Notes under the pieces: generated by a model
The model's input: only the letters and a program-made list of their open reading frames with translations
Told to the model about the DNA's origin: nothing
The model's database searches: none
Translations under genes and position numbers: made by a program
Shown: positions 43,114 to 51,851 of the stretch, one piece after another
How the letters are laid out: each line of letters opens with the position of its first letter
Numbering within the stretch: position 1 is the first letter of the stretch
From: Aquimarina aggregata
GTDB lineage: Bacteria; Bacteroidota; Bacteroidia; Flavobacteriales; Flavobacteriaceae
NCBI RefSeq assembly: GCF_001632745.1
Contig: NZ_LQRT01000002.1
Location: 806,001 to 870,000, forward strand
Length of the DNA: 64,000 nt
Direction of reading: 5' to 3'

Positions 43114-44283
43114 ATGGAAATTGGACAGTCTGATGTATTTGCATCTGTAGCTACTGGCATTGGTACCTTTCAAGGATTTCTAATTGCAATAAACTTATTA
43201 TTTTTAAGAAAAGGGTCTAAAAAAGCCAATCTGTTTTTATTTGCGTTATTATTGGCACAAAGTCTTATTATTTTTCAGAATTTCATCGTTTTTTCTGGAC
43301 TATATTATCAATTTGCACATATCACTCTTCTATTTTTTTCTTTTAATGGGCTTATTGGACCATTATTTTTTTTCTACACCTTATTTTTAATTTCACCGGA
43401 TAGAGGTTTGAAGTGGTATGACTTTATTCATCTTTCGTTTTTCTTTTATTTGTTATTTTTTACAGGAAATTGGGATTATATCAATCTGCCAGCATATCAA
43501 AAAATAGAAGCCATTCCGTATATCTATAGCCAAGAAAACTACACCCTCAGTTTTACAATATTGATTAGCGTTTTGTTAAAAAAGTCAATTACGCTAGCTT
43601 ATGTACTTATAGCATTTAGATTAATAAATACAAAAATTAAAACACTAAAAAATAATTTATCTGATACCACTATTAATTACTTGCGTCGTTTTAAACTTAT
43701 TACATACATTTTTGGACTGTGTATAATTACGCATATGTCTCTCTTTATCATTGATTACAACTATCATATCAAAATATATAAATTAGAAATATATATCCAC
43801 ATATTAAATTCTCTATTCTTAATTGTAATCGCTATAATAACTATTCAACAACCAGAAAGGTTATTATTTGTACTTCAGAAAAATAAGGTAACAAAGCTTA
43901 AATTTTCTAAAAAACAAGTACATCTTGATGAATTATTAGATCTTATGCTTAATCAAAAACCATATTTAAATCCTGAACTAAAACTTCATGATTTAGCAAG
44001 TCTAATGAATGCCCCTTCTCATACCTTATCAGACCAAATTAATAAAGAATTAGGTTTAAATTTTTATGATTTTATAAATCAATATAGAGTAAATGAATTT
44101 AAAAAAAGAGTTGTTTTACCCGAATATAAAAACTTGACCCTTATAGCAATAGCTCACGATGTAGGTTTTAATAGTAAAACTTCATTTAATCGAATTTTTA
44201 AAAAACATACATCTATAACCCCAAGTGAATTTTTGACCCAAAAACAAGTGTCAACTTCTGAAATCGGGTCTAAATTAAATTAA
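43114..44283 (+). CDS. Membrane-bound AraC-type transcriptional regulator
   Basis: 389 residues. Seven predicted membrane helices (to about 250), then a short linker and an AraC helix-turn-helix domain ('LHDLASLMNAPSHTLSDQIN', 'YDFINQYRVNEFKKRV', 'LIAIAHDVGFNSKTSFNRIFKKHTSITPSEF', given in pieces). Such one-component regulators sense a ligand in or at the membrane. The second helix-turn-helix 'DVGFNSKTSFNRIFKKHT' is the standard one. The cysteine-rich peptide gene follows 43 bp after the stop, so the regulator may control it. Confidence 0.88.
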   Translation: MEIGQSDVFASVATGIGTFQGFLIAINLLFLRKGSKKANLFLFALLLAQSLIIFQNFIVFSGLYYQFAHITLLFFSFNGLIGPLFFFYTLFLISPDRGLKWYDFIHLSFFFYLLFFTGNWDYINLPAYQKIEAIPYIYSQENYTLSFTILISVLLKKSITLAYVLIAFRLINTKIKTLKNNLSDTTINYLRRFKLITYIFGLCIITHMSLFIIDYNYHIKIYKLEIYIHILNSLFLIVIAIITIQQPERLLFVLQKNKVTKLKFSKKQVHLDELLDLMLNQKPYLNPELKLHDLASLMNAPSHTLSDQINKELGLNFYDFINQYRVNEFKKRVVLPEYKNLTLIAIAHDVGFNSKTSFNRIFKKHTSITPSEFLTQKQVSTSEIGSKLN

Positions 44284-44326
44284 ACTTTTATTTCATTTGT
44301 TAAGTATTAACCAATAAAATAAAAAA

Positions 44327-44524
44327 ATGAAAGAAATCTTAAACTTAAAAGGAATTGTTCATCTTTCTAGAGATGCTAAAAAAAACATTAAAGGAGCATC
44401 AGGATTAAACGGATTATTTTGTGCTGGACCAGATAAATGTTGTGCTTATTCTAACGGATCCATTCAATATTGTTATCAAGGTACTTGCAAACCAGATGGA
44501 ACTTGTACATTTTTCAAAAATTGA
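44327..44524 (+). CDS. Cysteine-rich leader peptide (65 aa), bacteriocin-like
   Basis: 65 residues. Leader-like N-terminus 'ILNLKGIVHLSRDAKKNIKGA', related to 'ILNLDSVTILKKGEQKAINAG' of the 25339 peptide, with a Gly-Ala cleavage-type end. The core has six cysteines in the pattern C-x5-CC-x9-C-x4-C-x5-C, suggesting three disulfides. No maturation enzyme, immunity gene or peptidase-ABC transporter is adjacent. Starts 43 bp after the AraC-type regulator and ends just before a 17-bp hairpin at 44537. Role (antimicrobial, signal or other) unknown. Confidence 0.75.
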   Translation: MKEILNLKGIVHLSRDAKKNIKGASGLNGLFCAGPDKCCAYSNGSIQYCYQGTCKPDGTCTFFKN

Positions 44525-44836
44525 AAAATGACCTTTAAGATTAAAAATATTCTGTCAATTTAATTTTGGGAGAATATTTTTAATCTTTATTTCTGTCAAC
44601 GCCGCAATCCTTCTTATTATTTTTTTGGTAGAACTTCATTAACACATATTTTTTTATACTTAATAGAAGTAATTATTACGGGTATAAAAGATACACGTAT
44701 ACTTAATTCTTAAAAAGGGTACCAACTTCTAAAATTGAGCCGCAACCCAATCAATTCTTTATTTTATTTGTTTAGAATTTTCAAAACAAATCTTCGTGCA
44801 CGTTGATCATTACTTTAAAACCTAAACTTTTATAAA
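44525..44836. other. Intergenic region, 312 bp
   Basis: Between the peptide and the NHL-repeat lipoprotein gene. Apart from the 17-bp hairpin at 44537-44587, I see only AT-rich DNA without a clear promoter box. No coding sequence. Confidence 0.5.
44537..44587 (+). terminator. Terminator-like hairpin after the 44327 peptide
   Basis: AAGATTAAAAATATTCT and its perfect complement, a 17-bp AT-rich stem with a 17-nt loop, 12 bp after the peptide stop and followed by TATTTC. It also separates the peptide from the NHL lipoprotein gene. Confidence 0.65.
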
Positions 44837-46087
44837 ATGAATATTAAAATCATTATTACTTCAATATTTATCATTTTTATTTTCATAGCCTGCAATAAAA
44901 ACGATGATGAAACAATTCCTTCTACGGATATAGATACTATCGAATTCTCAGAAATCACTGTAAATGATATTGCAAATAATAATAACAGTAGGGATATTGG
45001 TTTTCAGTTTCAGGTTTCGAACGGGGTATCTGACATAGAAACGCTTCATATTTTATTTACAAAAGAGAATCAATCTATTACAGAAACAGAAGCCGTGCAA
45101 TTAACCGATGAAGCGTTGTATGAAATAAAAATCGAAGCAATAGTAAACTTAAACATAGACGAGATATTATTAGATAGTGAAGGAACTGCTATTACAGAAG
45201 GTATCAACTATACTCCTCACCTACTTATTCGTGACAATAAACAGAATACCATATTGCATACTGGTAAAACAAACTTTCAACTTAAAAACGAAACAGTAGT
45301 CACAACACTAAAACTAAAATCTGGAACTATTAAAGCAACCGAAGATATTGCAATTGACAAAGATTTAAATTTATACGTTAATGGAGGTAGTCTTAATACA
45401 TCAACTCTTTATAAAATCGATACAAATGGAAATGCCATCGAGCTATCTAATGCTATGAATTTTCCGGTTGGTTGTACTGTAAGTGATGACAATGCAGTGT
45501 ATGTAACTAATTTCCAAAGTACAAACATTAACAAAATTGATGCATCCGGCAATCATTCTATCTTAATTAACAATCCAATTTTAGTAGGTGGAGGTGGTAT
45601 TATAATTACAAATAATGGAGACATTTACAATACTTTTTTTGCAGTACAAAAAATATTCAAAATCAAAGAAGGATCCGTCGAAGAATTTATCTCCAGTCCA
45701 TTATTAAATGGACCTGTAGGCTTGACCTATGATAAAGATAGAGACAATATTTATATTGCAAATTTTAAAGACGGAAAAATATTTTTAGTTGATACTGATA
45801 ATACCTTAACTGAAATTGCAAAAACACCTGCTTCTATTGGTCATATGTCATATGCGAATAACCATTTACACATTACCGGATGGCAGGAGCATAAAGTGTT
45901 TAGATTAGATTTAGAAGGAAATATCATTGATACTATTGGTACTGGTGAAGAAGGTCAAAATAATGGAACTGCAACTCAAGCCACCTTTAAAAACCCAAAT
46001 GGAATAGAAGCAACTCCAGATGGTAAAATTGTATATATAACAGACGCAATTGGAGCCATCAGAAAAATAATAATGAAAAGAATCTAA
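44837..46087 (+). CDS. NHL-repeat (beta-propeller) lipoprotein
   Basis: 416 residues. Lipobox 'IFIACNKND' (Cys19). Residues ~30-155 form an immunoglobulin-like domain ('FSEITVNDIANNNNSRDIGF'), and the C-terminal ~260 residues have NHL/SMP-30-like blades with recurring 'YKIDTNGNA', 'NKIDASGNH', 'FKIKEGSVE', 'FLVDTDNT', 'FRLDLEGNI' and the final 'PNGIEATPDGKIVYITD'. Such propellers bind proteins or ligands; no active-site residues identified. It lies downstream of the peptide gene and could be its partner by position only. Ends before a terminator. Confidence 0.83.
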   Translation: MNIKIIITSIFIIFIFIACNKNDDETIPSTDIDTIEFSEITVNDIANNNNSRDIGFQFQVSNGVSDIETLHILFTKENQSITETEAVQLTDEALYEIKIEAIVNLNIDEILLDSEGTAITEGINYTPHLLIRDNKQNTILHTGKTNFQLKNETVVTTLKLKSGTIKATEDIAIDKDLNLYVNGGSLNTSTLYKIDTNGNAIELSNAMNFPVGCTVSDDNAVYVTNFQSTNINKIDASGNHSILINNPILVGGGGIIITNNGDIYNTFFAVQKIFKIKEGSVEEFISSPLLNGPVGLTYDKDRDNIYIANFKDGKIFLVDTDNTLTEIAKTPASIGHMSYANNHLHITGWQEHKVFRLDLEGNIIDTIGTGEEGQNNGTATQATFKNPNGIEATPDGKIVYITDAIGAIRKIIMKRI

Positions 46088-46102
46088 TAAAAAAATAGAT
46101 CA

Positions 46103-46133
46103 TAAAGACTGTCGTTTATGGCAGTCTTTATTT
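46103..46133 (+). terminator. Intrinsic terminator of the NHL lipoprotein gene
   Basis: TAAAGACTG / CAGTCTTTA stem with a 10-nt loop, ending in ATTTC. Confidence 0.7.
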
Positions 46134-46225
46134 CTTGTATAATGTAATTTTAATTTTTGAAACGACACTAAAGTCTATTTTCTAAACCTATAAAATTTTA
46201 TGTATTGACAAAAAAAGCAGTAGCA

Positions 46226-46525
46226 TTAAGAAATATCGATATCAATTATTTTATCTGCTTTTTCCTTTTTTAACACATAGGTATACAACCACATTATAGT
46301 AAAAGTGGGTACGATATCAAAACCTGGTAAAGCCTCTTCTACAAATGTAAAAACACCAGCTGCTTTACCGATATTACCTTTATACATTCTTGTCATTAGC
46401 CAGCCTGATAAAGGTGCCCAGAGTACATCTCCGAACTCGCCGATGCCTGGGATTACATACGTTACCATACCCAGTCCATCAAACAATAAGCTAAGCGCTA
46501 ATTTTTTGTATTTCTTATCTGCCAT
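46226..46525 (-). CDS. Small membrane protein (99 aa)
   Basis: I start at ATG 46525; the longer frame from a TTG at 46543 adds only six residues. 99 residues with two hydrophobic stretches: 'LLFDGLGMVTYVIPGIGEFG' and 'IVPTFTIMWLYTYVL', and a Gly-rich loop between ('WAPLSGWLMTRMYKGNIGKA'). No family named with certainty. Inner membrane. It lies downstream of nothing obvious; folE is upstream on the same strand with a ~65-bp gap before it. Confidence 0.7.
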   Translation of the reverse strand: MADKKYKKLALSLLFDGLGMVTYVIPGIGEFGDVLWAPLSGWLMTRMYKGNIGKAAGVFTFVEEALPGFDIVPTFTIMWLYTYVLKKEKADKIIDIDIS

Positions 46526-46589
46526 ATTTTTGGTTAAATTCAATTAAGATTAATATACAATAAATAAAGCAAAGAGTATTCCAAAAAAT

Positions 46590-47186
46590 TTATGTAAGAT
46601 CCGATGTAATCAATCTTAAAAATTCTGTTCTAGTTTCAATTTTCTCAAACTGACCTCTAAAACCAGAAGTTGTAGTAACAGAATTCTGTTTTTGAACCCC
46701 TCTCATCATCATACACATATGTGAAGCTTCAATCACAACAGCTACCCCTTTTGGCTTTAGGGTATTATTAATACATTCTAAAATGTCGTGTGTTAATCTT
46801 TCTTGTACTTGAAGACGTCTAGCAAACACATCTACAACTCTTGGCAGTTTACTTAACCCTACAATATGTCCATCAGGTATATAAGCGATATGGGCTTTTC
46901 CAAAAAATGGTAACATATGGTGTTCACATAATGAATACAACTCAATATCTTTAACTATTACCATGTCATCGTATCCTTCTTTAAACATAGCACTTCTTAG
47001 GATTTCTGCAGGATCTTGATGATAACCCTGAGTAAGAAATTGCATTGCTTTAGCGGCACGTTCTGGTGTTTTCACGATTCCTTCTCTTGTAGTATCTTCA
47101 CCCAAGTTTTCAATAATAGATTCAAACTTGTCTTTGACATCATCGGTAACCTTTATATTGTATTCTTCAAAGTTTCTATATGGCAT
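46590..47186 (-). CDS. folE: GTP cyclohydrolase I
   Basis: 198 residues. Catalyses the first step of tetrahydrofolate synthesis from GTP. Zinc and substrate motifs: '[21 protein letters not shown]' (in parts '[13 protein letters not shown]'), '[23 protein letters not shown]' and '[15 protein letters not shown]' with the second zinc Cys. Length and motifs match the type-I enzyme. It is 5 bp downstream of the msrA stop, so both are in one transcript. Confidence 0.95.
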   Translation of the reverse strand: MPYRNFEEYNIKVTDDVKDKFESIIENLGEDTTREGIVKTPERAAKAMQFLTQGYHQDPAEILRSAMFKEGYDDMVIVKDIELYSLCEHHMLPFFGKAHIAYIPDGHIVGLSKLPRVVDVFARRLQVQERLTHDILECINNTLKPKGVAVVIEASHMCMMMRGVQKQNSVTTTSGFRGQFEKIETRTEFLRLITSDLT

Positions 47187-47191
47187 AGTAT

Positions 47192-47749
47192 TTATTTCTG
47201 TATTTCTTTCTTTAGTTTGGTCTTAAATTTCTCCTGTAACTTACTAAGTTTTGGGTTTATTACAAATTGGCAATACCCTTGACTACTATTTTGATTGTAA
47301 TAATTTTGATGATACTCTTCGGCTTTATAAAATGGTCCTAATTCTGTTACTTGCGTAACAATTTGACTCTCAAACACATTTTGATTATTTAAGGTTTCTA
47401 TAACTGTGTTTGCAGTAGTTTGTTGAATTTCATTTGTATAAAAAATAGCACTACGATATTGTGTGCCTTTATCTGCTCCTTGCTGATTTAATGTAGTCGG
47501 GTCATGTGTGGTAAAAAAAATTTCAAGTAGTTCTTTAAAAGTAATAATAGCTGGATCAAATATAAGTTTTATAGCCTCTGCATGACCTGTTCTACCTGTG
47601 GTGATTTCTCTATAGGCTGGATTTTTAATATTCCCCCCTGTATAACCCGAAATAACTTCTTCTACTCCTTCAACATGTTGAAAAACTGCTTCAGTACACC
47701 AAAAACAACCTCCAGCCAAAACAGCTATTTCTTGACTTATTTTTCCCAT
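47192..47749 (-). CDS. msrA: Peptide-methionine (S)-S-oxide reductase
   Basis: 185 residues. Active-site '[11 protein letters not shown]' (catalytic Cys15, second Cys18), plus '[26 protein letters not shown]' (in parts 'SGYTGGN' and '[11 protein letters not shown]') and '[12 protein letters not shown]'. It repairs oxidised methionine in proteins. A C-terminal Cys near '[11 protein letters not shown]' can recycle the active site. Transcribed with folE. Confidence 0.95.
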   Translation of the reverse strand: MGKISQEIAVLAGGCFWCTEAVFQHVEGVEEVISGYTGGNIKNPAYREITTGRTGHAEAIKLIFDPAIITFKELLEIFFTTHDPTTLNQQGADKGTQYRSAIFYTNEIQQTTANTVIETLNNQNVFESQIVTQVTELGPFYKAEEYHQNYYNQNSSQGYCQFVINPKLSKLQEKFKTKLKKEIQK

Positions 47750-47852
47750 AAGAATGTTAAAACAATTTTTCTGTTGAACGAAAATACATATATATTAAAC
47801 ACTTTTTATTCTTTTTAACTTTTCATTAGTACCACATCTAACTCTACACCCA

Positions 47853-47860
47853 TAGTTTTG
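47853..47860 (+). promoter_or_regulatory. -7 box candidate for the 47898 gene
   Basis: TAGTTTTG fits TAnnTTTG exactly, 38 bp before the ATG. No suitable upstream TTG seen. Confidence 0.35.
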
Positions 47861-47897
47861 CAGCGGATTAAAAAAGTAAGGTTTTTATTACAGCTTC

Positions 47898-50333
47898 ATG
47901 AATATAAAATTACACCTCAAAACTAGTATTTTATTTTCACTGGTTTTCACAATATATTCTTTTGCACAAGAAAAGAAGAATATTAATGCTAAAAGAATAG
48001 ATACTCCTCCAAAAATTGATGGGATATTAGATGATACTGTATGGCAATCTGTAGAATCGTCTGGTGACTTCAACATGTGGCAACCAGGTAATGAAGGAGA
48101 AATTTCTAAAGAACTGCAAACCGAGGTAAAAATGGTTTATGATGATAAAGCTATTTATTTTGCCGCCTATCTCCATGATAATGAACCGGATAAAGTATTA
48201 CGCCAATTTAGTCAAAGGGATAATATATTTGTGCAAGCAGATTTCTTTAGTATTGCTATTAACACCTATAATGATGGTATTAATGAAACTCGTTTTTTTA
48301 TCACGAGTGCTGGTACAATTGGTGATGCCAGAGCCGATCAATTTAATGAAGATTTTAGTTATAATGTAGTTTTTAATGCCCGAGTGTCTTTTGATGAAAA
48401 AGGCTGGTATGCAGAGTTTAAAATTCCATATAACGCCCTTCGTTTTCCTGAAGTTGACGTACAGGATTGGAGTATTAACTTTTATAGACGATTACAGCAT
48501 CGTAATCAAACACATAGTTGGAACTTTATTGATAACAAAGTTGGACAGCGAACACAATATAATGGATTAGTAAAAGGAGTACAGCATATTGATCCCCCTG
48601 TTAGGCTTACATTTTTTCCTTTTGTACAAGGTTTAGTATCAAACTTTGATGGAAAAACAGAAACTGATTTTAGTGCAGGTATGGATGTTAAATATGGACT
48701 TAGCGATAGTTTTACATTAGATGCAACACTTATTCCTGATTTTGGTCAGGCAGCGTTTGATGAAGTACGACTTAACCTTGGACCTTTTGAACAAACTTTT
48801 GGAGAAAATCGACAGTTTTTTACAGAGGGCACAGAATTATTTAATAAAGGAGATATCTTTTTCTCTAGAAGAGTTGGTAGTGGCCCTTCAACATCAATAT
48901 CAGAAGATGATTTAAATACAAATGAAATAGCCGCAGATAATCCTTCAAAAGTAAATTTATTAAATGCTCTCAAAATATCAGGAAGAACTAAAGGTAACCT
49001 AGGAATAGGGGTTTTTAATGCGATAACCGAAAGAACTGAAGTAAATATTACCGACACAATTACTGGGGATATTCGTAAAGCTGTCGTAGAACCTTTGGCT
49101 AACTATAACATTTTGGTATTGGATCAACAATTCAATAAGAATTCATCAATATCACTTATAAATACAAGTGTCATCAGAAAAGGAAGTGAATTTCGTGATT
49201 CTAATGTATCTGGATTGGTTTGGAACCTTGCTAATAAAGCTAATTCTTATCGCTTAACAGGAAGGACTATTGTAAGTCAAATTAACTTACCTGAAGAAAA
49301 TATAGGAGGGTTTGCTTCAGAACTCGATTTTGATCGTATAAAAGGTAAAATTAGATATGGTTTTGGACACGATCTGGCAGACAAAACATATGATATAAAT
49401 GACCTTGGTGTTAACTTTAGAAATAATTTCAATAATTTTAGAGTGAATGCCTCATATCAAATTTTTGAACCTACAGGGAAGTTTAATCGTTTTAGAATTA
49501 ATGTTTTTGCAAGACACGAACGATTGTTTGACCCTAGTATTCAAACTAGAAATCTGGTCGGTTTCGATTCATTTTTTGTTACTAGAGAAAGATTTGCATT
49601 CGGTGTTAGAGGGTCTTTAAATTCCAAAACTCAAGATTATTTTGAACCTAGATTAGAAGGACGATTTGTTACTTTTAATTCTAGTGCCGGTGGTAGAGCA
49701 TTCGTATCTTCTGATTTTAGAAAAAAGTTTGCTTATGATATTAGTATCGGAACAAGACAGTGGTTTAATGATGGACAAAAAATATACAGAGTTGAAGTTT
49801 CACCTAGATATCGATTTTCTGATAATTTGTTATTAATATGGCGATCAGAATACTTTAATAGACCAAATAATTTTGGGTATATCGATGATGATGGCACAGA
49901 TGTATTTCTTGGACAACGAGATATTGTATCTCTTGAAAACTCTCTAAGTGCTAGTTATAATTTTGATTCTTATAAGGCCATTAATTTACGTTTCAGAAAC
50001 TTTTGGAGTACTGCCGATTATGCCGATAATATATTCTATAGACTAAATACTGATGGAACAAGGTCGCAAATAGATTATGATATCTCAGAAGATAATCCAA
50101 ATACCAATTTTAATATTTGGAATCTTGATTTAAGTTTTAACTGGAGATTTGCTCCAGGAAGTGAGGCCACCCTACTCTATCGTAATCAGATTTTTAACGA
50201 TGATGAACAATCAACGTTAAATTACACTGAAAGTCTTGACAATCTGTTTAACCAGTCTATACGACATACATTATCTCTTAGAATCGTATATTTTCTGGAT
50301 GTGAATAACTTAAAACGTTCTTCAAAGGGATAA
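47898..50333 (+). CDS. DUF5916 outer-membrane protein with CBM9-like N-terminus
   Basis: 811 residues with a signal peptide (1-23). Residues ~25-200 are a CBM9-like sugar-binding-type domain ('[21 protein letters not shown]', '[22 protein letters not shown]'). The remaining ~600 residues are aromatic-rich beta strands ('[24 protein letters not shown]'), and the C-terminus '[18 protein letters not shown]' is barrel-like. Matches DUF5916. Probably an outer-membrane barrel of unknown role. The ABC ATPase gene follows 56 bp downstream; no link can be shown. Confidence 0.87.
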   Translation: MNIKLHLKTSILFSLVFTIYSFAQEKKNINAKRIDTPPKIDGILDDTVWQSVESSGDFNMWQPGNEGEISKELQTEVKMVYDDKAIYFAAYLHDNEPDKVLRQFSQRDNIFVQADFFSIAINTYNDGINETRFFITSAGTIGDARADQFNEDFSYNVVFNARVSFDEKGWYAEFKIPYNALRFPEVDVQDWSINFYRRLQHRNQTHSWNFIDNKVGQRTQYNGLVKGVQHIDPPVRLTFFPFVQGLVSNFDGKTETDFSAGMDVKYGLSDSFTLDATLIPDFGQAAFDEVRLNLGPFEQTFGENRQFFTEGTELFNKGDIFFSRRVGSGPSTSISEDDLNTNEIAADNPSKVNLLNALKISGRTKGNLGIGVFNAITERTEVNITDTITGDIRKAVVEPLANYNILVLDQQFNKNSSISLINTSVIRKGSEFRDSNVSGLVWNLANKANSYRLTGRTIVSQINLPEENIGGFASELDFDRIKGKIRYGFGHDLADKTYDINDLGVNFRNNFNNFRVNASYQIFEPTGKFNRFRINVFARHERLFDPSIQTRNLVGFDSFFVTRERFAFGVRGSLNSKTQDYFEPRLEGRFVTFNSSAGGRAFVSSDFRKKFAYDISIGTRQWFNDGQKIYRVEVSPRYRFSDNLLLIWRSEYFNRPNNFGYIDDDGTDVFLGQRDIVSLENSLSASYNFDSYKAINLRFRNFWSTADYADNIFYRLNTDGTRSQIDYDISEDNPNTNFNIWNLDLSFNWRFAPGSEATLLYRNQIFNDDEQSTLNYTESLDNLFNQSIRHTLSLRIVYFLDVNNLKRSSKG

Positions 50334-50389
50334 GACTTGGGGATTCTATAGAGATTGATTACTTTCACTTCTTTAAGTTCAAAAACAAA

Positions 50390-51052
50390 ATGATTAAAGC
50401 TAGTAATATTCATAAAAATTATGGAGAACTTCATGTCTTAAAGGGTGTTGATCTTCATATCAAGCAGGGAGAAATCGTATCTATTGTAGGTGCCTCTGGT
50501 GCAGGAAAAACTACGTTGTTACAGATTTTAGGAACGTTAGATCGTGCCAATGAAGCTAAAGAAAGTGACTTACAAATTAATGATTCTAATATAAACTCAT
50601 TATCTGAAAAACAACTTTCGAAGTTTAGAAATGAACGACTTGGTTTTATCTTTCAGTTTCACCAATTGTTACCTGAATTTACGGCCTTAGAAAATGTTTG
50701 TATACCAGCTTTTATAAAAAAAACACCTAAGATTAAGGCAGAACAACGGGCAAAAGAGCTTTTAAATTTCTTAGGACTATCCCATAGATACGATCATAAA
50801 CCAAGTGAGCTATCTGGTGGTGAACAACAGCGTGTAGCGGTTGCTCGTGCTTTAATAAATAACCCCAAAGTAATATTTGCTGACGAACCTTCTGGAAATT
50901 TAGATAGTGAAGCTGCAGAAAATTTACATCAATTATTTTTTAGATTAAGAGATGAGTTTGGACAGACATTTGTGATTGTAACTCACAATAAAGAGTTAGC
51001 AGACATGGCCGATAGAAAGCTTGAGATGGTTGATGGAAAGATAATTAACTAA
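50390..51052 (+). CDS. LolD-like ABC transporter ATP-binding protein
   Basis: 220 residues, single cassette. Walker A '[15 protein letters not shown]', Q-loop '[16 protein letters not shown]', signature '[15 protein letters not shown]' and Walker B '[12 protein letters not shown]' with the H-loop '[11 protein letters not shown]'. The E-F-T-A-L-E-N-V wording matches LolD/MacB-type ATPases, which power lipoprotein release or efflux. The membrane partner is not adjacent. It ends 6 bp before the TIGR02757 gene, so co-transcribed. Confidence 0.9.
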   Translation: MIKASNIHKNYGELHVLKGVDLHIKQGEIVSIVGASGAGKTTLLQILGTLDRANEAKESDLQINDSNINSLSEKQLSKFRNERLGFIFQFHQLLPEFTALENVCIPAFIKKTPKIKAEQRAKELLNFLGLSHRYDHKPSELSGGEQQRVAVARALINNPKVIFADEPSGNLDSEAAENLHQLFFRLRDEFGQTFVIVTHNKELADMADRKLEMVDGKIIN

Positions 51053-51058
51053 TTTAGA

Positions 51059-51832
51059 GTGAAGAAACTTAATCGCAAAGAACTTAAAGAATTTCTAGAC
51101 GAAAAAGCTGCTTTTTATGAGCAACCCAAATTTATAGAATCTGATCCTGTTCAGATTCCGCATTTATTTTCAATAAAAGAGGATATCGAAATTTCTGGTT
51201 TTTTAACTGCTACCATTTCTTGGGGCAATCGAAAAAGTATATTAACTAATGCTCATAAACTCATTAAACTGCTCGGTAACAGTCCTTATGACTATATCAT
51301 GAATCATAAAGAAACAGACCTTGAAAACCTAGAAGGTTTTGTACATAGAACTTTTAACAGTATTGATTTGTCTTATTTCATTGTAGGATTAAAAGAGTTG
51401 TATACCAAATATGGTGATATGGAGTCCTTTTTTAATCAATTTAATACAGAAAAAGATCTTCAGAACGCTATTCATTGTTTTAAACAAGAGTTTTTCTCTC
51501 TACCCCATCAAGTACGAACAGAAAAACATGTTAGCGATCCACATAAAAATTCTGCGGCAAAACGTATTAATATGTTTCTAAGATGGATGATACGAGATGC
51601 AAGTGCAGGTGTAGATTTAGGTATTTGGAAAACCCTAACACCTGCTCAATTATCTTGCCCGCTTGATGTACATTCTGGTAATGTCGCCCGTAAACTGGGT
51701 TTACTTAAACGAAAACAAAACGATGGAAAAGCTCTAGCAGAATTAGACAAAAATCTCAGAAAATTAGACCCAATAGACCCTGTAAAGTATGATTATGCTT
51801 TATTTGGATTAGGTGTTTTTGAAAAGTTTTAG
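51059..51832 (+). CDS. TIGR02757-family protein
   Basis: 257 residues, starting at a GTG ('MKKLNRKELKEFLDEKAAFYEQP'). Conserved blocks: 'PVQIPHLFSIKEDIEISGFLTATISWGNRKSI' (in pieces 'DPVQIPHLFSIKEDIEI' and 'LTATISWGNRKSI'), 'NSAAKRINMFLRWMIRDASAGVDLGIW' (in pieces) and 'PLDVHSGNVARKLGLLKRKQND'. Helical fold of unknown function with DNA-glycosylase-like features in the C-terminal half. Overlaps no other gene; follows the ABC ATPase. Confidence 0.87.
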   Translation: MKKLNRKELKEFLDEKAAFYEQPKFIESDPVQIPHLFSIKEDIEISGFLTATISWGNRKSILTNAHKLIKLLGNSPYDYIMNHKETDLENLEGFVHRTFNSIDLSYFIVGLKELYTKYGDMESFFNQFNTEKDLQNAIHCFKQEFFSLPHQVRTEKHVSDPHKNSAAKRINMFLRWMIRDASAGVDLGIWKTLTPAQLSCPLDVHSGNVARKLGLLKRKQNDGKALAELDKNLRKLDPIDPVKYDYALFGLGVFEKF

Positions 51833-51851
51833 ACATTAACTTTTCTTCAAA

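Noticed and set aside
48746-49057. 103-residue minus-strand frame
   Set aside because: Antisense of the DUF5916 gene; no independent support.
50222-50434. 70-residue minus-strand frame at the DUF5916/LolD border
   Set aside because: Overlaps both real genes on the other strand and has no family.
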